Positions 11,282 to 23,592 of a stretch of 64,000 nucleotides of DNA are shown in pieces. The translations under genes were made by a program, and so were the position numbers. The DNA is from Gonatopus flavifemur (Eukaryota; Arthropoda; Insecta; Hymenoptera; Dryinidae), in the NCBI GenBank assembly GCA_018340375.1, contig JAFFJZ010000044.1, positions 806,001 to 870,000 of the forward strand. Direction: 5' to 3'. Below the pieces are notes generated by a model that worked only from the letters and a program-made list of their open reading frames with translations, was not told where the DNA came from and did not search any database. Position 1 is the first letter of the stretch. Every line of letters starts with the position of its first letter.

Positions 11282-14200
11282 CCCTAGGCCCCCCATGGCG
11301 ATCGCAAGATTCGTCGATTTAAAGAATTTAATAAATCTCGTCGCTTAACGAGTGAAACTTAGGTCACACCCTTTGGTGCACATAATTGAACCTTCGTTTA
11401 GAGGAAGAGATGGAAGCTACCCAAAAGAGCTTGCCCAAAGGTTGACTTTGAGGTGCAAGAAATTGTTGTGATATTTGACGAAACGAACATGTCGGGTTTT
11501 TTGGCATAGCCAATTATCAATTATGTCCTTTTTCTCTTCTTTCTTTTTTCATTTTCATTTCCTTGTCTCTTTTCGAAGCATGTTAACTGACATGAAGTCC
11601 AAAGTAAGTTTTTCATGGATCCCGACAAATCTCGTGGTCTATAACCATTGTGATACCAAGAAGGGGGGACTTTGGATCATACACATTGTTTGTAATTATA
11701 TCGTGCCTGTATCCAATACACACACACACACAAACACACAGTCTGTTTATAATAGTATATAAATGTAGATAATTGATTTATACTGTGTAATGAATTCCTA
11801 CTGGCAGAAATATGCGAGAGGATTGTCTAGAAAATAATTTTGTGCAATTAATCAACGTGAACAATTATAAACTGAAAGTAAATCTCTCAGTGCTGTTTAT
11901 TATCAATCAACGTCGTGTGCTCTCGTGATTCGGTGCTTTAATACGTTAAAAAATTAAGGAAAAAGAAACAAATTTTTTGTCTGATAGTCTATTCATACAT
12001 AGACTACACATTTCGTCGAATTTCACCTATCATATGTAATAGAATGTTTGCAAGCAAAACACTGCCTATTCGATTCACACTTGTCCATAAAAAACTGTGA
12101 CAAATTTCAATGAATCGGCAATGTTCATAATTCTCCTTGTCTAATTTGTATATATCTTCTCGTAACGAGGGAGTGAGACAGCTATGTAAAAAAATTTGGG
12201 AGAATTATCACGAAGCATTTTTGTTTATGTAATTTGTTGGCTTCATTATATTAGAAAACAAGGATGAATTTTCCGATTTTTACTTCTCTTCTTTCTAAAT
12301 ATAAAGAGCAGTGATTTGAAATTCATCCAGGTAAATTATTGATGAGAATCATTCAAACTATTAATTTTATAAAATCTTTGAATAAGATTAACAACTTTTG
12401 AAGTGCCAATTTTAACGGAATATTAACACATTTTTGTCTTTTATGCTAAGTAGGGAAAAAATTGTATTACTCCGAAGGCCAAATTTGTTTTCCTTATTTA
12501 CTTCTTAAGAAAAAAAGAAGTGCATCAAAAATTAATTTGTATACTTCTTCTGTCAGTGTATCAATTTATAATCAACTTATAAAAATTCTGTAACTTGACG
12601 ATCTCAAAAACTGCTCTCTCCCGTTTTTCTTCGCTTTTATAGATTTGAAGCAGTTTTTGCAAACGTTTAAGTCTGGTTCAGTGTGTTATGTTTATATCGA
12701 TTACAAAAAGAAAAATACGAAGTAAGATTGTCATTCATGTATAATAGAAAACAAAAACCTGAAAATTGCAGTTTTTTGATCTCAACATTTGTTTAGCATA
12801 CAACGACTTGATTAAATGGTATTTAATGAGTAAATTTATACAATATCTCTCTTAGTGTCAATGAATACGTTAATTTTACAGACATTATATGAATGAAAGA
12901 CACAAAAACCCTTACTATCAATATGATTATTTTTATTATGATTATGATTCTTCTTATTATTATTATTATTATGACTATTATCATTATTATGCTACTTATC
13001 ATTCGTCATCAAACTTTTGAGGGAAAAGTTTATGCGATTGTATAAAGTTATTGGTAGAAGAGAGGTGGAAAAAGAAAGAAAGCAGAAGAAAACTAATGAG
13101 AAAAAGAAACGTAATCTACATGTATTATTGCTGCAGGTAAATTTATATCTGTTCTCTTGCTACGTGTATGTACATAAACATTTATACATGCATATATGTA
13201 TACTCATATAAATACGGAAAAAAGTAGATTTTAAAGGATATGCAACACTCCATAAAACAAAAAATACCGATGGAATACATTTGACACGCATATATAGTTT
13301 ATTATACTATGATTATCATAATTACAATTTAATTATTAATTATTCATAATTATTACGAAAAAATACGATATTTAAATGTTGCTGAATATGTGAGTACGAG
13401 CGTGTAAGAATCGAAAAGAAATCGCTTAAATGAATGCGTGTGTTGTATGATTTTGAATTGAATGAAAATGCGCCAAAAGAAACGCACGAGTTAACAACGG
13501 GTCGTGTATTGGGGGCGGAGTGGAATGAATGATATAATGTACAGCCCTCGTAACAGAAAAGTGTACGAAAACAAATTTACCTTAAGTAATATCCACCCCC
13601 AAGTCCCGCACTGTACCCCACCATTGGCCGCCCCCAGTTATAGCAGTTATGAACCGCGGGCCGGCAGGTCTGAGTATAATTTTTTGTACTGTGTAAATGT
13701 AAGAACATACGTTTGAATAAGAAAAATGTTTATATTATGAAAACAATATTGTGTTTATTAGTTCACATACGTTAGAATGATTTCCATGAAATCCTTTCAC
13801 CTTCCAGTTGTTGTCTAGTGGAAAAATTTTGTTGAAATTTGTTGAATATTACGATTTTTTCATTGAATTTCGTTGAAAGTGATGTTGAGTTTTCTTAAAT
13901 TCCGTTCAGTTTGTGCACATATTTTCAAAAAAAATCAAGAAATCTCAACGAACAACGTAATTCAACTCAAGTGTTCAACAGATTTCAACATAATTCGTCA
14001 TGATCATTCAAGTAAACATGTTCATTGGGATATTCTACGAAAAATTTTTTTTCGAATCCCGTCGTTCTGATATTTTCTTCATTTGGCTAAAAAAGGACCA
14101 GTTAAATTTTCATGGAAAAAAATTTGTTTAGAGGTCAAGCCCATCGATTTTGTCAACAAATCGAAAATTTTCTAGTTTTTCGTGAAAAAAAGTTATAAGT

Positions 14201-14383
14201 GATGAATCGAATGAACCGTTTTTCACGTGAGAATAGTTATTAACATTCACTAAAACATGCATTATCAGCTGAACTGAAAAAAAAATTTGGCGCTAGTACA
14301 GCTTATCAAAATTACGATTTTGTCGTGGCGGTCATGAAAAAGAGCATTTTACACCCCTGAATATATTCATGGTCTGTCTACAT
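11282..14383 (+). other. Kdm3 3' UTR and intergenic DNA
   Basis: No gene is recognised. An AATAAA-type signal lies within about 50 nt of the stop (near 11328), so the UTR may be short. There is an ATT/TTA microsatellite at about 12923-12992, and a GC-richer block at 13500-13680 stands out from its AT-rich surroundings. The ORFs at 11475, 13017, 13504 and 13873 have no recognisable homology. Confidence 0.45.
12923..12992. repeat. ATT/TTA microsatellite
   Basis: An imperfect run of attatt/tattat trinucleotides downstream of Kdm3. Confidence 0.8.
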
Positions 14384-15371
14384 TAGAGACCCTTTAATCA
14401 GAGTCTGGTCAACAGGCTGAAAAATTTGAAGCGTTCTGATTGGTCCGCCATGTTTCCTCTAAACAGGAAAAGGAAGTGGTAAGAAGCGGAAAGTTTGAAT
14501 TTAATGAAATGTCAAGTGCGTGTTCATATCCAAAATAATCAATAATTCATATTTTCATGTTCATTTATACACAGGATTTTCTTAAGGTGTCAAACAGATT
14601 CCTTATATTGCAAAATGTAACATATCGCGCTTTAGAGGTTAGTAACAATTAATAAATATGAAAGTACTATGCAGCAATATGATTTTTAAGTTTGAAAATT
14701 TGTCACAAAAATCTTTCGTAGTTTCCAATCGACGAATTCAAGAGTTTGATTTCAATTCTCTATATAAATACGAATATTAATCATATACATTTCCACATTC
14801 TCATGTTAGGTTATATTGGAAAGAAGATTGATAACAGTTGACTGAATAAATTGTCAGCAATTTGATCAAAGCATTATAAGATTTTATTCATTTGTGAACT
14901 TTGTTCCTTGTAATAATATTTATTAGACTCACCTTTCTGCAAATCATACTTGTTACAATTTTCCTTAAATTTAAATCAATTTACTTGAGTAACATGAAAT
15001 TAAATCAACATTTTCCGTGATTTCGTTTTGGAACCTTGCATACACAATCAATTTGTCAAAAGTATTAACAATTGAACTTATGAGAATTTAAGTCGTTATA
15101 CATTTTCAAATTCCTCTAGAATGAAAAATTGTATTGAAATATTCAAACACTTTATTCAAAATATTTTATTCCAAATGAAAAATAATAGTGAATTATACAG
15201 ATTTGAGTACAAGTATGATTTCCATAACTCAAGCGATTCTCGAACTCAATTTTTTGCAAATTTCATTTCATCATAAGTACAAAATATAATTCAAATGTTA
15301 CATGAATAATTAAAATGTATAGGTACTATATTTTAAAAAATATATCACAAAATATATTCATTTTATAATTG

Positions 15372-16001
15372 TACCCGTATGGAAATATTTCGCTGAAAAA
15401 TGTCTGCAAAACTATGAAAAATCTCTGAAAAAAAATGAACAAACTCTGAGAATCTCTGAAATTTTGATGAGAAATCTAATATTTTTGGGACATTCTTTAC
15501 AGACTTTTTTCAGACTTTTTTCAGAGTTTCTCAGAGTTTTTTCATACTTTTTCAGAGAAATAGTAACGAAATTGCACTCTGAAAAAACTCTGACAAAACT
15601 CTAATAAATTGTTGACATTTTTCTGATTATTGAAAAATCCTGAAATTCAATAAATACATTCATATGCCGTATTCAAATATCATGTGTGAAAAAGTGTTTG
15701 AAAATTTTTTAATTTTTTTCTAAAAGTCAGAAAAATGTTAGCAATCCATCAGAGTTTTGTCAGAGTTATTTCAGAGTGCGATTTCGTTAGTATTTCTCTG
15801 AAAAAGAATGGAAAAACTCTGAGAAACTCTGAAAAAAGTCTGAAAAAAGTCTGTAAAGAATGTCCCAAAAATATTAGATTTCTCATCAAAATTTCAGAGA
15901 TTCTCAGAGTTTGTCAGAGTTTCTCAGAATTTTTTCATTTTTTTTCAGAGATTTTTCATAGTTTTACAGACATTTTTCAGCGAAATATTTCCATACGGGT
16001 A
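15372..16001. mobile_element. 630-bp foldback element (tacccgtatggaaatatttc ends)
   Basis: tacccgtatggaaatatttc at 15372 is the reverse complement of the segment ending at 16001. The arms of about 270 bp pair almost completely and are made of 'actctgaaaa/tttcagagt' steps. The element cuts off the C-terminus of the P-type transposase, whose frame runs into it and stops at 15977. Confidence 0.88.
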
Positions 16002-17811
16002 TGCATTGCCATAGTTTTGCTACTATATGTTTTACGTGGATTGACCTTCTTTTTTGAACTAATTTTCAAACGATAAACAGCAAAGCGATTAGCAATCTTC
16101 ATAGGTGAACCATGACAGTTTTTAATATGGGTCGTGTTCAAGATTTGATAAAATTCATTGCTACAAAATGATTTCACATTCTTTCTCGACTTTACTGAAG
16201 GGTAATATGAACGGAAAACATATTCCAATTTACTAAAGATATCAAAAGTTTCCTCATTTAGAAAGAACAATGTATTCTTTTTGAAACTCCGAAGTCGAAC
16301 TAGTTTCGATGCTGTGAGTGTAATTTCTTCTAAAGATCCTACCGACTGTAAGCAGTTTTCACACAATACGTTGTTCTTGCTAATACTATCAATTATGTAC
16401 CCAGCGATACTGTACAAAATATTATTTTCTACATTATTCAGTTCTGCAACTGCTTCGACCTGTGGAATATACGTATCTACTGACTCGATGTCTTCTACTT
16501 TTTTACATTTTGTACTTTGTATAAGTTCAAGAAATCCCGTCAGATATTCTTTATCGTCATCTTCATAATTTCCGTTCTTCACAGTCTTCATGTACAAAGA
16601 TATCGAAATCAATTTCAAATCGTTCTTAAATTGTAAAGCATTAGGAATGGGATTCTTGCTCCGAACAACTGAAAATAGGTTTTCCACACAATCCTGCGTC
16701 AATCTCCCAGTTAAAATAAATTGGAAATTTCTTTGAGACAAAAGATATTCACTAAGTTGTAAGATAGAGCTTGTAGAGCTCATTACTCCTTTCCGTACAG
16801 GTTTGAATTCTCCTTTCTTCCCTATTTTCATATCTCGAAATATTTCTATAACTTCATGCAAGAATGAAATCGTTTCTTCATATTTAATTTCATTTTTTTT
16901 CCCTAGTGAAATTCCACAGTACCGTGACGTTCCAATTTAAAACCATTTTACAATTGTTTCCACGAAAAAAGCAGTGGTTGTATATTCTGGTTTAGCATTT
17001 TCCTCAGCTAAAAACTCTAATGCAGTACTGACTTCATGGCTTAAAAAATGTTTTGCTTTGTTAACTCGCATTTTATCAAAATTGTTATTCTTAATATCTC
17101 TTAAATTCAACTTTGGTGTTGAAAGGAACTGCATATAACTTTGCGTCGAAATCAATTCTGTGAAATGTTCAAACTGAACGATAGCAGTGGGCAAATTGTA
17201 TTTTAATTGGATTTCTTCGGGTAAGGTGATATATTTATTGTTCAGGATAGCTGTTTTCAGGTTTTTTAGTAAGTGTGCTAAATCAGCAATGACGTACAGT
17301 TTTCGGCTTCCATCCAATGGATGGACAATGTAAGGAACGATTTCGCTGTACCGTCCAGCAACGATTCCCAAAGCTTTCCATAAAGGTTGATTTCCTGGGA
17401 CCATATCCGAAGTTATGCAATTAACTTTGAGGCCGATTGGTTCTGCTTTTTGCACAATCTGTAAAATGATTGGTTTTAAAATACGTCCATCGTACCCATC
17501 ACCAGTGAAATAGTATCCAATGATTTGCTTCCAGCGAGCAGCTAACCCGCAGAGCATAAAAACCAGTGCATGCGATGCTTTACCTGTATGATCTGGTAAA
17601 GTTACATCACCGATATAACTTTGCGTGGCATAATCGAATTGAGTTCCTGGAGCAATGCTCATTTCATCGAAAACTATTCCGCATTCTTTATCACGATCTG
17701 TGAACGTTGTGGTTTTTAATTTTAAAAATTCAAAAAGATCATCAGAAATACCACTATTAAACTGAAAAGCTTCCAATTTTCTTCGAAGCGTTCGGAGTCC
17801 TGGTAGTGGTA
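16002..17811 (-). pseudogene. P-type transposase, catalytic core and C-terminal region (in-frame stop)
   Basis: On the - strand one frame runs from 17811 to the foldback at 16001, broken only by TAA at 16937-16939. Its N-terminal part has QFNSGISDDLFEFLKLK, then GIVFDEMSIAPGTQFD (a catalytic Asp region), SYIGDVTLPDHTGKASHALV and LKVNCITSDMVPGNQPLWKA. Beyond the stop it has TISFLHEVIEIFRDM, then GRLTQDCVENLFSVVRSKNP, a signature of the P/THAP9 GTP-binding and RNase H region, and a C-terminal Cys motif CENC. The two halves are in the same frame, so a single nonsense change broke the gene. By family knowledge this transposase cuts and pastes using GTP. Confidence 0.88.
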
Positions 17812-17813
17812 TA

Positions 17814-19105
17814 CGAGGGTGGATTGATAAGTTTCCGGCCTGACCAAGAGATGGCACCACTAGGCCTACCTTGAGGTGGCATTCTATAGTACCATCCTTA
17901 GATAGCTTGTAGCTATAGTTTCAGTCCGATCGCCATGTTAGTTTAGTTTTGAGAGCACGCTGACCAAGACGCCTCTGTGTTTTTCGTAAAAATGGAAAAG
18001 CTGGAAAATCGTGCTGTCATCAAATACTTTTATTTGAAGGGGTTAACGCCGAAGGAAATTAAAGAAGAGATGGACTCAACACTGGGGACATCCTCCCCAT
18101 CATATTCGACCGTTAAGCAGTGGGTTTCCGAGTTTAAAAAGGGTCGTGTGAGCACCTCTGATGAGCCTCGCTCAGGACGCCCCATTGAGGTCACAACTCC
18201 AGATATGATCGAAAAATCCATCAAATAGTGCTGAAAGATCGCAGATTAAAAGTTCGTGAGATAGCTGAGACCTGTAAGATGTCATATGAACGTGTACAAA
18301 ATATTTTGCACCAATATTTGTATATGGAAAAGCTCTGTGCAAGATGGGTGCCGCGTTTGCTAACAGTCGACCAAAAATTGATTCGAAAGAACATTTCTAC
18401 CGCCAATTTGGCGTTGTATAAGCGTAATCCAAGCGAATTTTTGCGTCGATTCGTAACCGTTGACGAAACTTGGGTCCACCACTACACTCCTGAAACCAAA
18501 GAACAGTCTAAACAGTGGATTGGACCAGGGGAACCAACTCCAAAGAAGCAAAAACAATTTTTTCGGCGAACAAGGTTATGGCTACTGTTTTTTGGGATGC
18601 AAGAGGTATTATATACATTGATTACCTTGAAAAGGGTAAAACTATCACTGGTCAATACTACGCAGACTTATTGCAACGTTTGAGCCACGAAATGAAAATT
18701 AAACGACCTCATCTGGCGAAGAAAAAAATCTTGTTTCATCACGATAACGCACCAGCGCACACGTCAATCGTTGCGATGGCTAAAATCAACGATCTGAAGT
18801 TGGAATTAATGCCGCGTCCTCCCTACTCTCCAGACCTAGCCCCGAGTGACTATTATCTGTTTCCTAACCTCAAAAAATGGCTTGGCGGTAAGAGATTTGC
18901 GGACAATGAAGAAGTAATCGAAGCTGTGAATGGGTATTTTGAGGAGCTTAACGAATCAGTCTATAGAGATGGCATTACTAGACTAGAACACCGCTATGAG
19001 AAATGTATCAGCCTTGGAGGAGATTATGTTGAGGAATGAAAAAAAAAAAATTCTTAAAAACGTTGTTTTTCTTGGTCAGGCCGGAAACTTATCAATCCAC
19101 CCTCG
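17814..19105 (+). mobile_element. mariner element 1 (1292 bp, decayed)
   Basis: A ~35-bp terminal repeat beginning cgagggtggattgataagtt at 17814 is present inverted at the right end (to 19105). TA target duplications lie at 17812-17813 and 19106-19107. Length, TA target and a D,D34D transposase all fit mariner (Tc1/mariner superfamily). It is inserted in the P-type transposase gene. Confidence 0.95.
17992..19039 (+). pseudogene. mariner 1 transposase, two frameshifts
   Basis: ATG 17992 begins [17 protein letters not shown] (helix-turn-helix DNA-binding region). The frame is lost near 18210 (a one-base deletion before the Lys/Ile-His-Gln stretch), continues in the next frame to about 18550, then shifts again. 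Catalytic blocks VDETWVHHYTP, HHDNAPAHTS and PYSPDLAPSDYYLF are all present but split over frames. The element cannot make its own full transposase. Confidence 0.92.
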
Positions 19106-19107
19106 TA

Positions 19108-19441
19108 TTTTGACGGAGGAGTTCTTCGTATCCACTGGTACCACAAGTAAATTTAAATTGAAGAGCTTTTTGTACAGTTTCGTGAGACCAGCTCTGTACT
19201 TTTTTTGGAGTTTGCAAACGTTTGATTTGATCTGCATTGAATATTTTCCGCAGAGAATTCACAATGATTTTATTCAGGCTGAGCTCCCGTATTTCTGTCT
19301 TGCGCTTCGCTTTAAATTTCTTCAAATTCATTTTTGAAGTGATCAATTGTTGGCGTTGCTTTGCTGCCTGCTGTCGTAACTTCTGACTTTGTTGTTTTAT
19401 AATCTTGCTCATTCTTTTTATTTGTGCTGCCATCTCCTTCA
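19108..19441 (-). pseudogene. P-type transposase, coiled-coil and HTH segment between the two mariners
   Basis: The frame reads MKEMAAQIKRMSKIIKQQSQ and a Lys/Gln-rich coiled coil, then LSLNKIIVNSLRKIFNADQI and WSHETVQKALQFKFTCGTSG, ending ELLRQN at the mariner 1 insertion. This is the P-element dimerisation and helix-turn-helix region. It joins across mariner 1 (one TA removed) to PLPGLRTLRRKLE at 17811 in frame. Confidence 0.85.
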
Positions 19442-19443
19442 TA

Positions 19444-20734
19444 CAAGTTGGTTGAAAAGTTTCTGCGCTCGAAATGAAAGAATACTGTTTTTGTTACGAA
19501 ATATATTTTTTTATTCAATATAATCTCCTAGAAGCTCAATACACTTGTTCCAATGATCTTCCAATAATTTTATCCCATCCTTATAATGGTTTTCCGGAAG
19601 CTCTGCAAAATAACCGTCTACGGCTGCTATGGCCTCTTCATTCGACGAAAAATGCTTTCCACGAAGGAATTGTTTGAGATTTCTGAAGAGATAGTAGTCG
19701 CTAGGAGCCAAATCTGGCGAATACGGTGGATGTTCAAGCAATTCGTACTTGAGTTCTTTGAATTTAGCCATCGTCAAAACACTTTTGTGAGCAGGTGCAT
19801 TATCTTGATGAAAAATGATTTTTTTCTTCTTTAAACCAGGTCTTTTTTCACGAATTTTTTCATCCAGCTGATCCAAAAGGCTGCAGTAATGTTCGGAGTT
19901 GATTGTTTTACCTTTCTGAAGATAATCAATGAACAAAATTCCTTTTGCATCCCAAAAAACTGATGCCATAACCTTCTTTGCTGATCGTGGTGACTTCACC
20001 TGCTTTGGAGCTGAACAACCAGCTTCAGTCCACTGTAAACGTTCTTGTTTCAATTTAGGATCATGGTGGTAGATCCAAGTCTCATCCATAGTTATAAAAC
20101 GACGCAAGAAGTCGGTTTTATTCTGCTCAAAACGCTCCAAATTACGCTGAGAAATTTGTTTTCGATCCAGTTTTTGTTGAATTGTTAACGTGTGTCGCAC
20201 TAACTTTCCAAACAGTTTTTTCATACGTAATTCTTCATGTAAAATATGGAGTACTCGTTCGTCTGAGATGCCTATGGCACTAGCAATTTCACGCTCAGTC
20301 AAACTTGGATCTTCACTAACCATATTATGTACATGCTCAATGATTTCTGCTGTGGTTGCAGTTTTTGGTCGTCCTTCGCGTGGATCGTCTTGAAGGCTAG
20401 TACGACCACGTTTAAATTCACCAGCCCAAAATTCAATGGTGCGTTTTGAAGGTGAGGACTCTTTATACACTTCTAACAATTGTTCATAAATTTCCTTTGC
20501 TTTCAAACCCTTCAAAACAAAGAATCTAATGACTGCACGATATTCAATTTTTTCCATATTAAGAAAAATCAATGACACGTCAACTTCAAATGGCTTGTAA
20601 ACAAAGAATGAATTGACAGAATGACTTGTAACTTTGCATGTGTTCTCAGGACAGATATACCAACTTGAGAAAAAAAAAGTTTCGAGCTAGCAGTGCTATC
20701 TCTTGGTGAGCGCAGGAACTTTTCGACCAACCTG
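19444..20734 (-). mobile_element. mariner element 2 (1291 bp, apparently intact)
   Basis: The left end caagttggttgaaaagtttc (19444) and the right end pair as ~27-bp inverted repeats with 3 mismatches. TA duplications are at 19442-19443 and 20735-20736. It is inserted in the P-type transposase between the THAP-proximal linker and the coiled coil. Removal of the element restores the P frame exactly (GAT-ATG across the TA). Confidence 0.95.
19511..20557 (-). CDS. mariner 2 transposase, 348 aa, uninterrupted
   Basis: I chose ATG 20557 (MEKIEYRAVIRFF) because mariner proteins start there; an in-frame codon at 20578 is an alternative. It has an N-terminal double helix-turn-helix (residues ~1-110), then MDETWIYHH with Asp158, IIFHQDNAPAH with Asp252 and YSPDLAPSDYYLF with Asp287. 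This gives the exact 34-residue spacing of the D,D34D triad. Length and all motifs are normal for the family, so it could be active. Codon use resembles its neighbours. Confidence 0.95.
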   Translation of the reverse strand: MEKIEYRAVIRFFVLKGLKAKEIYEQLLEVYKESSPSKRTIEFWAGEFKRGRTSLQDDPREGRPKTATTAEIIEHVHNMVSEDPSLTEREIASAIGISDERVLHILHEELRMKKLFGKLVRHTLTIQQKLDRKQISQRNLERFEQNKTDFLRRFITMDETWIYHHDPKLKQERLQWTEAGCSAPKQVKSPRSAKKVMASVFWDAKGILFIDYLQKGKTINSEHYCSLLDQLDEKIREKRPGLKKKKIIFHQDNAPAHKSVLTMAKFKELKYELLEHPPYSPDLAPSDYYLFRNLKQFLRGKHFSSNEEAIAAVDGYFAELPENHYKDGIKLLEDHWNKCIELLGDYIE

Positions 20735-20736
20735 TA

Positions 20737-20831
20737 TCCTTGTCCTTATTTTCGACCGAGGAATTGGAATGCAAGATAGTGTCTTGAGTGTTAGAAGAAG
20801 TACTAGGTGCTATAATATTATTCTCATGAAC
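20737..20831 (-). pseudogene. P-type transposase exon 2, part upstream of mariner 2
   Basis: The acceptor ccgcag (20834-20832 on the - strand) is followed by VHENNIIAPSTSSNTQDTIL and an acidic stretch ending KDKD at the TA of mariner 2. Splicing from 22745 gives Cys-Glu-Val-His, supplying the final C-x2-H of the THAP zinc finger, so the exon pairing is well supported. Confidence 0.75.
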
Positions 20832-22744
20832 CTGCGGAAATTCGTAAGGATTTTTGTGCAATAAATAATAATTAATATGTAAATACTCTGTTTGTCCGAG
20901 TTGAATGACATGGAAACAATATTCATTGAATGAAGGTCAAATCAAGGAAAGCAAGAATCCAGGACATCTTGTTTGAAACATGAAAGCGTGATTACTCCTA
21001 AGTTCCATGAATTTGTTCTTTCCTTGATTAAGCCCTCACCTCTTACACCGAATGCTTATTATGCTGAGAAACCATATTCTAAACGCTGATAGATCGAAAG
21101 ATTATTATGCCGAATATTATATATGATTGAATGAAAATGACAATATGTTTTGAATTCTATAAGGTTGACGAATTTAATTACCTTCACCACAGCATGCTTC
21201 CGATATTTGTACAAATTTTGGGAAATGAATGAGGAGGAAAAGGATGCAAGAATTGAAGTTTGCAAAATTTGTAGAATTTGCGTGCATATCGGAAAAGCTA
21301 TAATAAACTTTCGGTCCTCCGGCGTCCAGAAGATGGATTTAAAAATGAGCATTCAATGTATCAGGGCCCACTCTTTTTAACTCGGTTAGATAATATGTTT
21401 TCAATTTCCTACAGAGCTCTGAACTGCGGTTCAAGCTGTTGAGATTAAGGGGAGATCATCAATTAGACGACCTCAAAAAGTGCCGTATTGAGAATGTTTT
21501 CCAACAAAAAGAATTCAATCTAGCGAGGTGTTCGGGATATTTTCATATATGTTCCAAGTTCACAAAAACATTTTTCCCACCTGGGAATAATGAGATAAAG
21601 TCCGTTTTTTCGTTCTTATTCACATAATTATTACAAATTGGAGTGCAAAATAGCGAAACAACAAAACGTCCAATTGGAATGAATGAAGGCTTGTTGTTTC
21701 CAATTTTGTATGATAATCCACGCAGGAATTTATGGAAAATGATTTTTAAATAATTTCTATAGCAAGTTCAAGTGATTTTTTTCCTCAAAATCATTGCTTT
21801 TTCCAGACCTCGAGTAACCTTTGAATTCCACAATTGCTCCAGGTTTTCGTTAGTTTACATAGAAGAATAATATGCGAAAATTGACATTCTGTTTGGTTTT
21901 TCTGTTTTTGATAAGAAATATCATCTTTATTTTATATACCGATGGGAGGCCTCATTTGTGATACGCTCGACTACCGTGAAGATAAGTCCTGTAAATCTGA
22001 TGATTACAGGTTGGAAAACAAATTGTTTATCAACTTAAAACGTACATGAAAATATCCCAGATAGTTCTTTTAGCTCAATTATACTTTTCATACCCCAAAA
22101 AAGTGTGAAACGTTTTTCTTAGGCTTCCTAATTTAGAATCTTCTTCTAAGCAGAGTGTATATGTTACTGGAGAACATTAGCTTTGATTTGATGAACAATT
22201 CATTACTGATAATATCCAAGGTATTACTTAACCACGAATAAGAATGTGAAATACAGAATTCGTCAAAAATGAGTGGGATCATTCAAATATTATGTGAACA
22301 AATTCGATGTTGTGATTCTCAGGAGCGTCTAAAACCTGCAAAGATTTATAAATTTGCAACGGAAATCAGAAATTAGTGTTTAATTTGTTCACTGTGGAAT
22401 ATGAAGAACTAAAAATCCTTCATGACACTTGGATCAATTCCAATACAGGTCGGTATACCTCCACAATTGGTTGTGATGATAATCTTTCACTACTATCAAG
22501 ATTGCATGCTTGTGAATCGGTACCAAACATTGTAGGTACAGCATCATATTTTAATTTCCGTTTACCATCGACACAATTTTTTTCCCACATATTTGATGCA
22601 AAGTGTACCTGTAAGTAAATATCAAAGTTTCGAATTTTCTAGCGCTAAACACCTGGCATGTGGTTCATTCAATTCTAATAGCTCTGCGACACATATTTAA
22701 TTGTTCTTACCTACAGTATGGATTTATTATTCGAGTTCACTTAC
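20832..22744 (-). other. Intron of the P-type transposase gene
   Basis: The donor gtaagt is at 22744-22739 (- strand) and the acceptor at 20832. This 1.9-kb stretch holds small ORFs (for example 22376-22618 +) that I do not recognise. It may include further insertions that I could not delimit. Confidence 0.6.
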
Positions 22745-22897
22745 TTCACATAGATAAGATTTGTCAGTAGGATTCCAACCTTTTCTGCGAATATTTGCGG
22801 CCCATTGAGCTTGCCTCACAGGATCTTTGGGAAATACTTTCATAACAAACCCTTTTTGATCAGAATTTGTACATCCTTCAGCGGAACATCCCGTCAT
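22745..22897 (-). CDS. P-type transposase exon 1: THAP zinc finger
   Basis: MTGCSAEGCTNSDQKGFVMK has the C-x4-C of a THAP domain. VFPKDPVRQAQWAANIRRKG is the conserved F-P and W region, and the exon ends at LCE before a strong donor. Start at ATG 22897 is preferred because the first Cys follows immediately; ATG 22942 (MHASEQEIYK) is in frame and possible. THAP domains bind the transposon ends. Confidence 0.82.
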
Positions 22898-22942
22898 TTT
22901 TGGTTTCAATAATTTATAAATTTCTTGTTCACTTGCATGCAC

Positions 22943-23592
22943 CTATATGAAATACAGATAAAATTCAAATTCAAATTTTCATTTCATCATCACTTGATAC
23001 TTCAAAATACATTATAAAAATCTTCGTACAGATGAGCAGGTTACATGCATCTTTATTGGAAATGAAAATTATTCTTAATGTACGTGTACAAAAAATGAAT
23101 AGACTCCTTTCATTCAGTGAAAACTAAATCATATCTCAATTCTGTAAATTATAAATACATACAAAGTAGGGTATGTTGTGCAGTAGTATATCACTTACCT
23201 AATTGTGGAAGTTTCATCATGAGTACGTTATTGTGCCACACGAAATACACAGAAAACGTACTGTGCGTTTAAATAGAATGCACGAAAAATGATTTTTTAT
23301 AAAAAATTATAATGTTAAAGTTTGACGCCACATGGAGAGGTGAAAACGGTGAAAACTGTTTACGTTGATCTGGGTTAGTTTCACTCGTTATTCAATTTCC
23401 ATGACAACTTCTACACACTTCGATGTTTAAATTTTCGGAATTAATTTAAAAATTCATCTTGCAGTCCAACTGAGAAGTTGATACACATTAACCCTCCCTC
23501 CAGTTTGTGAATATGTTGCGTATGAATCATGGAAAACCGAGTATATGCAAAACAACAATTTTGAATTCGCCGCAATTCCTTCCACTCAGTTG
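22943..23592. other. P-type element 5' leader region
   Basis: Non-coding DNA between the THAP exon and the terminal repeat. It presumably holds the promoter and subterminal binding sites. I see no clear motif. Confidence 0.4.

Noticed and set aside
15735..16076. ORF on + strand over the foldback
   Set aside because: It consists of the palindromic 'ctctgaaaaa' words and runs into the antisense of the P-type transposase.
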